A DNA stretch of 64,000 nucleotides from Hexactinellida sp. DTS-2022 (taxonomy: Eukaryota > Porifera > Hexactinellida). Made by a program: the position numbers and the translations under genes. This document shows, piece after piece, positions 58,095 through 64,000 of the stretch (position 1 is the stretch's first letter; each line of letters starts with the position of its first letter). The notes below the pieces were generated by a model. That model made no database searches. It was given only the letters and a program-made list of their open reading frames with translations, and had not been told where the DNA came from. The DNA is taken from positions 3,906,001 to 3,970,000 of the forward strand of contig JAPNXP010000014.1 in NCBI GenBank assembly GCA_028753945.1, in the 5' to 3' direction.

Positions 58095-58860
58095 CTAAAC
58101 TTCTTTTAGTACATTTCTAGCTACAGGTTCCCAATCTGACATGGAGGCTGAAGGCTGGTGTTGAGGGACATATACGGTAATAGTTTCCAACACCGCTTTA
58201 TATAACTCCTTACTCTTTCCCGTCATTAAGCAGTAAATTGCTGGTAAAGTATGACGTATACCAAAACAAAAATAGTCCACAATTGAGCGAATTGGATAGG
58301 AACTGTATAAAACGTTCCATCAAATTGAATAATTGTAACATCACTTAGCAATTTGGCCATTTGTTCAGAAAAGAAAATCACTCCAGTCTGCTCACCACAA
58401 GTCACCTGAATTTTGAAATATTGGCCATAAGGTGTTGTTGGCAACATACTACAAAATTCATCAGCTGAATCTTTGGTTGAATCTTCTTTCTAGCCAGGTA
58501 CATGGATTACTCACATTCCGGAAAGGAAATATCGCAAGAATGAGGATCAGTTCTAGTCGTATCATCGAACACTTCCCTGAGATTTGATTGCGATGATTTA
58601 GCAGTGGATTTGCATTTGGATTTAAGTTTAAAAATTTCCGACGTATAATCATTCACAGTATGGTTGTGATCTCGCAAAGGGGTAATTAAATTAGTTTCAC
58701 GACTAATCCTGCTAGTTCCCTTGCAGCCAGTACGAAAGATAGCACATTTAAGGAAAATATATTTGTCCGTAGGTTTTGACTGAATGTATTTATTTCCATC
58801 ACAACTTGTTAAGACTTTTCCAAAGCTGCGTTTATATTGTCAATAGTATATTCCATTGTA
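58095..58860 (-). pseudogene. FLYWCH-MULE transposase of second MULE, broken
   Basis: Minus strand from about 58860: TSCDGNKYIQSKPTDKYIFL, CAIFRTGCKGTSRI and PLRDHNHTVNDYTSEIFKL (FLYWCH-like zinc fold with C and HNH residues). From 58447: MLPTTPYGQYFKIQVTCGEQ and IQFDGTFYTVPIQFAQLWTI, with the catalytic Asp and its usual Gly both kept. From 58280: LPAIYCLMTGKSKELYKAV and SASMSDWEPVARNVLKE. Below 58095, AKTHKLGLANASRNNADTRS and LMAIPILPGPLI can still be followed to about 57900. The CWFHF segment is deleted. No RING was found. About half the residues differ from the 49994 copy, by eye. Confidence 0.8.
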
Positions 58861-59000
58861 TTTTGGACAACAAATTATTTCGTAGTATTTATGCATTCTA
58901 TAAGAGATTAGATTGGTGTCTGGAATAAATAAGAAGCCGAAGTATTTTCGATTAACGGTGTGAACTCAAAATACTAAGTATACCTTCATATTCAAACTAA

Positions 59001-59172
59001 TTATTGATTCGGATCTAAATATGTATTCAGACAAGTGACAGTCGATTTAAATATTGATCCGGACAAGTGTCAGTCGATCTAAATATTGATTCGGACAAGT
59101 GACAGTCGATCAAATATTGATTCGGACAAGTGACAGTCGATCAAATATTGATTCGTACAAGTGAAGGTCATT
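59001..59172 (-). repeat. Right array of second MULE
   Basis: About five to six inverse units, each with GATTCGGACAAGTGACAGTC; both the AAATATTGATTCGG and TCTAAATATTGA variants occur. Shorter than the left array. Confidence 0.88.
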
Positions 59173-59601
59173 ACTCCAAAATTCTGACAAATGCAGCTCC
59201 CCCTAGGCGCCCAAAGAGGGGAGGTCAGAGGGGGTTTCACCATCCCTGTTTTTTTTCAGAAAGGGTTTCATCCCACTGGCTGGGAAAAAGTCAGGGAGGG
59301 TATAACCCTCCTGGTTAGTAATCTAACTAGCATTGAGCCTATTGTACATGTATATAATACAAATAATTTTTTCAAATGGTTGTGTGTAATAATTAGAAAT
59401 ATTTCAAATTTTCGTTTCTAAAAATTATACTGATCCTGTTAGTTTATGAATTTCGAATTAGCTACCATATTACTTATTCCAAGCACTCTGATTGTATGAA
59501 ATGTATGATGTCACAAGTACAAATAACGATCCAGTTGACGATATTCTTTATTACGAATACAATGAAGAGCATGAAAATACTGCGAAACGTCATTTATTTA
59601 T

Positions 59602-59838
59602 ATGATCCCAAAGAAAGAAAGAGCTGGATTGGATGCTAAAAAACTGGGAGCTGCGTGGGCCATCATCCGGTACAATGATGAATATACAGCTGTACAGAAT
59701 ATTTACAAAAGCTTTTCTCTATCGAATCCTTCATATGTACAAAAGAGGGATTATAATAAACTGGTCATGACTAGCAAAAATCTCATCCTTTGGAAAATAT
59801 ACTTTTTACGAAGAGGAAATGAATACACAAATTGCTAA
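59602..59838 (+). CDS. Unrecognised ORF, 78 codons
   Basis: Reads MIPKKERAGLDAKKLGAAWA, then TAVQNIYKSFSLSNPSYVQK, and ends in LRRGNEYTNC. Polar and basic, with no signal peptide or membrane segment. No family recognised and no splice context found. Possibly an exon or chance. Confidence 0.2.
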   Translation: MIPKKERAGLDAKKLGAAWAIIRYNDEYTAVQNIYKSFSLSNPSYVQKRDYNKLVMTSKNLILWKIYFLRRGNEYTNC

Positions 59839-59899
59839 ATACATAGTTTAAATAGTATCATCCAAGTCTATTTAATTGAAACTAGCAGTAGACCTGTTG

Positions 59900-60330
59900 C
59901 ATGATATTTTGAGACGCCTATGTGATACACTAAATACACCATGGATGTGCTATTACAAATTATACAGTGATATTTTGAGACGCTATAAAAGGAAATTTTT
60001 CGCTTATTTTTACTTTTTAATATGAATTTAAGAATAATATAATTTTGATTCGCGTGAGATTTTGAGACATTGTATTACCAAACCATGGATGTACTATTAG
60101 AAATTATACAGTGATATTTTGAGACGCGTGAGATTTTGAGACATTGTATTAGCAAACCATGGATGTGCTATTAGAATTTATACAGTGATATTTTGAGACA
60201 CTACTATAAAACTATTTTTTGGCTTATTTTTACTTTTTATTATGATTTAAAGATTCTAACAATTTTGAGACGATAGTAAAGATAAACCAGAGACATAGAT
60301 GTGCTATTATATATTCTTTTGAGACGCTGG
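59900..60330 (+). repeat. Irregular tandem repeat, ~100 bp units
   Basis: GTGATATTTTGAGACGC, GAGATTTTGAGACATTGTA and ACCATGGATGTGCTATTA recur three to five times. The longest match is between about 60050-60120 and 60121-60200. Non-coding. Confidence 0.75.
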
Positions 60331-60907
60331 TATATAACAATTTCTGAGTGAATACCTGTTTTGAACGTCTCACTATATGTTATATTCTATCTGCAATAAG
60401 TATCCCTTTTAAATAAATTTAAATTACTGATAATTAAAGCAAACTTAAACGCCCAATTTCCAATGTATATCTGATTTGACTAATTTCCCAATTCACCATA
60501 TGGTTATACTAACAATTGCAGAGACACAACTTTAATTAAGTAAAACAAAAACAACTATTACAAACAAACAGAATAAACATACTAAATTAATATAAATGAA
60601 ACCTAATAATAAATACATAAACTAAATAAAAAAAACACAACATTAAATAAATTATTATAATATCCCCATCAAAACCCCCCTTCTTCTCCACAGCCTCCTC
60701 CTCCTGCTCATCCTATGTCTTAGTAAACCCCTCAGGGTTAGAATTTCCCCCTCCTTCCAAAAGCTTACCTCCCGCTATCCCCTTCTCTCCCCTTCCCAAG
60801 CCCTTTCTTCCCCTTCCCACTTTCTTAAGAAAAATAATAATAAATATAATAGTAACATTTAAATTATGTAGCTTTGTTAGCTATTACTTATAGTTATTAA
60901 ATTTTCA
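60331..60907. other. Pyrimidine-rich stretch, no gene
   Basis: 60660-60830 on the plus strand is strongly C/T biased (CTTCTTCTCCACAGCCTCC, CCCTTCTCTCCCCTTCCC). No open frame or element ends seen. Confidence 0.45.
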
Positions 60908-61195
60908 TAGCCAACCTACGAAATTCTAATATACAGTGTCAATTACTTCATTTGTCAGCACATACCTTATCTGATTACGATTAACAAAATAATACAAACA
61001 AAATATTTCTAACAAACTTTGTTGTTAAGTTAGGTAAGTTTGTTACCTATTACTTTAATTAAAGTAAACTTTGTATTGCCCACATACGGAATTATAATAC
61101 AGTGTCAATTACGTCAATTGCCAGCACTTACCTTATCTGATTACGATTAACAAAATATTTCTAACAAACTTTGTTGTTACGAAATAAAACGATTT
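60908..61195 (+). repeat. Direct repeat, two copies ~170 bp apart
   Basis: ATACAGTGTCAATTAC, CACATACCTTATCTGATTAC and TTCTAACAAACTTTGTTGTTA occur at about 60930-61027 and 61095-61180 in the same order. Confidence 0.75.
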
Positions 61196-61486
61196 TTATA
61201 AAATGTCTAAACCTTTTTATTTCTCCTGAATTTCTATAATATATTCCTAGATTTTTGACGACTTATGGTTACTAGCCTACCTATATAATAGCTAAAATAA
61301 ATAATCACAACGATTAACTTCTTTCTAATGTATCATACTTAAACTTGGAGATGTCTAGAATATACATATATTTTTAACATAAATAAATGGTAAACTATTT
61401 TTTCAATCAGTTTTGATTGTATTAGCCAATTACTTTTGGGGGCCTCCTCTTTTCCCCACACAGCCGCCCTATCCTCTCCATTCATA

Positions 61487-61620
61487 CAGTGGAAACCGCA
61501 TATCTATATCCATTCAATCGGCCCCAATTTTTAAGTTAATTAGCCTTCGTTCGTATGTGTTGTAACGACATAACAGAATGAGCATCGCATTGATGCGCCC
61601 TGATAATGCGGTTCCCAGTG
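61487..61620. mobile_element. TA-flanked MITE, 134 bp
   Basis: Ends CAGTGGAAACCGCAT and ATGCGGTTCCCAGTG, TA on both sides (61485-61486, 61621-61622). Confidence 0.8.
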
Positions 61621-61702
61621 TACAAAAAAAACTCTCAAAGGAAAATAGGTTAAGTTACAGTAAATTACTCAAACTATGAAATTAAACACTATTACACTAT
61701 TA

Positions 61703-61923
61703 CAGTCGGCTATAAATCGGCTTATAACAAAGTTCAATGGTCCGGACATCCTTATATTTGACTATACTATAGTCAAATAAATTGATATATGTAATCTCTT
61801 TATAACGAAGATATTTCTTACCCCATAAATTTCTGAGTAATTAATTTTAATCAGCCTATAACAAATTTGGTGTATACAAATATGAAATCGATGTCCGCAA
61901 TTCGTTATAACGGGAGTTCACTG
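61703..61923. mobile_element. TA-flanked MITE, 221 bp
   Basis: Ends CAGTCGGCTATAAATCGG and CGTTATAACGGGAGTTCACTG-like text, TA on both sides (61701-61702, 61924-61925). Similar in style to 26416-26731. Confidence 0.75.
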
Positions 61924-62268
61924 TACTTAATAATATACGATGTAACAAAGTTACATCGTGTATGGTGGACTTACTAAATAGAAACTAATTAATTACTTAG
62001 TATAAAGTATATTAGTAGATAATTAAAAATGTTAACTCACTTGATTCCACAGATAATTTACCTACATACTAGTCGTCAGTCTTTTGCATCGTAGATCGTA
62101 GATAACAGCTCGTCTTTCGCCACTGGGGATATGCCGTTGCAGGTCACGTTTCCATATTCTGGGCTCGGGATGATTGGGATTGCGTTGCCTGAATAACCTC
62201 GAGCAGAGGTCCCCACAAAGTTCGATGTACCTTGCCTTTGAGCGCTTTCGATAGAGTGTTGTGAGCTG

Positions 62269-63946
62269 TTATTCAATCGTTTGGACATCATCTGAAATAG
62301 TTCCATAAGTCTTGTAATTCGTGATCAGCATTGATACGACAGGTTGATAGTGGTCGAAGTAGTTTTGGATATAAAGGATGGCTGTAGGGTTATCTGTGGC
62401 TCTGTGCAAACTCCAACGCACCTCGCGAATTACTGATTCTTTGGTTGTGTAGCAGTTATTGGCAATGTAGACATCGGCATCAAGAATAGCAGAAGCAGCA
62501 TAAATTTCCACATCTGTTCCCAAAATGGATTCACGATTCATAAGTCTTTGTGTGCTAAGGTATTCACACGGTGTCGTTCGTTTGGTTTTAAAATACCATT
62601 CTAGTTTCCTTGTTCCTTCACTGGCGATAAAGCGAGAGATGATGGAACGAAGATGTAGGTGGCTGTTTTCACTCCCAGTAATTAATTTGGATATGCATCG
62701 AAATAGACAATTACCATCTCCTTCGATATGTTCCGCTTCGCAAGGTTCAAAATCGCTAAGTAACTTCCCAACGCTATTAAATGGTTGTCTACAAACTGAT
62801 TCAAATGATATCCCCAACATATCGCATTTACTTCGCTGCCAATTTTCATCTATCACTGTGATCCTTGGGTCCATCGGTGTGTCGTAGGGATTACGAAGCG
62901 GAACTGCGTCGTGAAATGATTCCCATAGCATTGTGTTTAGATACTGCATTCCCTAAAATATTAATTTGTTTACAATTTAATAAATATGTATAAGAATTAT
63001 TTTAATGTCACAACTTGCTTTGATATACTAAACAAACATACTAATTTAAATTGAATAGGGTTATATGAGTGTATTGTTAGATTATTTTAACTTACCACGA
63101 AATACAGTACTTTGTGGGTGTATCTAGCACGTTGGGTATCTGTATAGCTGGGGTAGAGATCTGTTGTCCATCCGAGTATAATCTCCATAATATCTCTCTT
63201 CTACAATAAATGGGTAAAATGATAATTTGTAGTTATCGTATGAATCATTGTTAATTAACTTACAACTTCCTCTTCTTTTCCACCATCCAAATACTCGAAT
63301 AACATCGTGTTGGGAGTGTAGTTGTGCGCTTTGTATAGCAAGTGGTCCAGCTCTTCATGTAGAGGAGTCATGAAGGTCTGCCCACGATATTCTGCATTAG
63401 GATTTCCTACAAATGACAACATTGTAAGAAAAATATTACGGAATGTTACAAATATTCTGGATTGACGTCAAGTGAAGGTGTAAAGCGAAAATAACAATGA
63501 GTGTCAATAAAGATTACACTCAATGAATTATACTAAAGATGTGAAAACGGGAAGCTTACTTTTAAGTTATTAAGGTGTTGAAATATAGATTCCGTAGAAA
63601 ATCCGAAGAGATTCTGGTACATCTAAAAAAGGAATATTTTACTATTAACACTATTTTATCTTTTAAATAACAACTCAATCACAATGAATTTACCTGTGAG
63701 GTGTTGATTCCGATGCTAGTATCGAGGCTTACTTTCTTCTTAGTATTATTGGGACTTGAGGATCTTTCGAAGTAAGGTCTTGTGATATGGATTGGAATCT
63801 TTTTGTCCTTCTTTGTTCCTAATTCTGTTTGAGAAACATGGCTTTCTGTGGCTTTCGACACCGTGTAAGGCCCGAGATGTTTAGTTTGCTTCTTTTTTTT
63901 GGGCATGTTGGTATAGATGATCTTATCATCCTTCTTTAGAGGTGTA
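62269..63946 (-). CDS. Integrase-tail / OTU protease gene, five exons, partial
   Basis: Minus-strand exons with consensus borders: 63946-63694, 63622-63560, 63406-63264, 63200-63096, 62952-62269; each acceptor ends in AG and each donor starts GTAAR. Exon 1 contains DDKIIYTNMPKKKKQ and KHLGPYTVSKATESH, the GPY/F module at the C terminus of Gypsy/Ginger-type integrases. Exon 5 holds an OTU domain: HIEGDGNCLFRCISKLI with catalytic Asp and Cys, AILDADVYIANNC, and IQNYFDHYQPV with the catalytic His. Exons 3-4-5 join in phase, and 1-2 join in phase, but 2 to 3 is one base out. There may be a frameshift or an unseen junction there, or two transcripts. The DDE core would lie beyond the right edge. 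OTU enzymes cut ubiquitin chains. I recall OTU domains in some Ginger-type transposons. Confidence 0.7.
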
Positions 63947-64000
63947 CTAATTACAGAGAGAATAATTATGAAAATAATTATAATCGAAGGAAGGAATCGA

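Larger units (their letters stand above)
56857..59205 (-). mobile_element. Second MULE, ~2.35 kb, with tandem-repeat termini
   Basis: Left end GGGAGGTTCATGCATTTGTC; complement of the right end TAGGGGGAGCTGCATTTGTC. Mirror-image 31 bp arrays lie inside both ends and a transposase relic lies on the minus strand. The terminal phrase GGGRGG...GCATT is shared with the MULE at 49578-51973, while the array sequence is unrelated. No matching target duplication was found, so the outer few bases are tentative. Confidence 0.75.

Noticed and set aside
1-64000. Bacterial or viral contamination
   Set aside because: Spliced exons, nested animal-type transposons and target duplications throughout argue for one eukaryotic chromosome segment.

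Overview
The window looks like a repeat-dominated piece of an invertebrate animal genome. The reasons are AT-rich DNA, spliced genes with short GT-AG introns (about 70 to 150 bp), almost no long intact reading frames, and a mixture of transposon families typical of metazoans: THAP/P-like, hAT, MULE, Tigger/pogo, Tc1/mariner, Helitron, BEL/Pao, and a CR1/L2-like LINE. No rRNA, tRNA, operon or bacterial signal was seen. The species cannot be named from this sequence. All similarity calls come from motif reading, not database searches.

Layout. 0-5.4 kb: BEL/Pao relics and a broken MULE transposase split by a fold-back repeat. 5.5-7.4 kb: a Tigger/pogo element with TA target duplications and a dead transposase. 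7.8-9.4 kb: a hAT element carrying two nested insertions. 9.6-10.3 kb: a BEL/Pao gag relic. 11.7-12.8 kb: a Tc1/mariner-type element and a LINE tail. 13.6-19.2 kb: a roughly 800 bp inverted repeat with a CR1/L2-like LINE at its apex. 19.3-22.6 kb and 27.6-28.0 kb: Helitrons of one family, one split by later insertions. 23.7-26.1 kb: a THAP/P-like transposase relic. 28.3-34.5 kb: fold-back elements, a KRBA2-like integrase relic, a Helitron and an OTU fragment. 35.7-42.4 kb: a 6.6 kb P-like transposon with about 90 bp terminal inverted repeats and a 7 bp target duplication; an unrelated two-frameshift gene lies between its transposase exons. 43.5-44.2 kb: a good open frame resembling the 3' half of an Rnl2-type RNA ligase. 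45.7-47.7 kb: hAT and TA-flanked MITEs. 49.6-52.0 kb and 56.9-59.2 kb: two MULEs whose termini are arrays of 31 bp repeats. 52.1-54.1 kb: five hAT elements nested four levels deep, each with an 8 bp target duplication. 59-62 kb: tandem repeats and MITEs. 62.3-63.9 kb: exons of an integrase/OTU-protease gene running off the right edge.

Few genes here can act together. The likely functional coding sequences are the RNA-ligase-like frame and the integrase/OTU exons. The other recognisable proteins are transposon enzymes broken by stops, frameshifts or insertions. The most notable points are the RNA-ligase frame, the shared 31 bp architecture of two sequence-diverged MULEs, and the extra gene inside the P-like transposon. 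The nested insertions also allow a relative dating of element activity.
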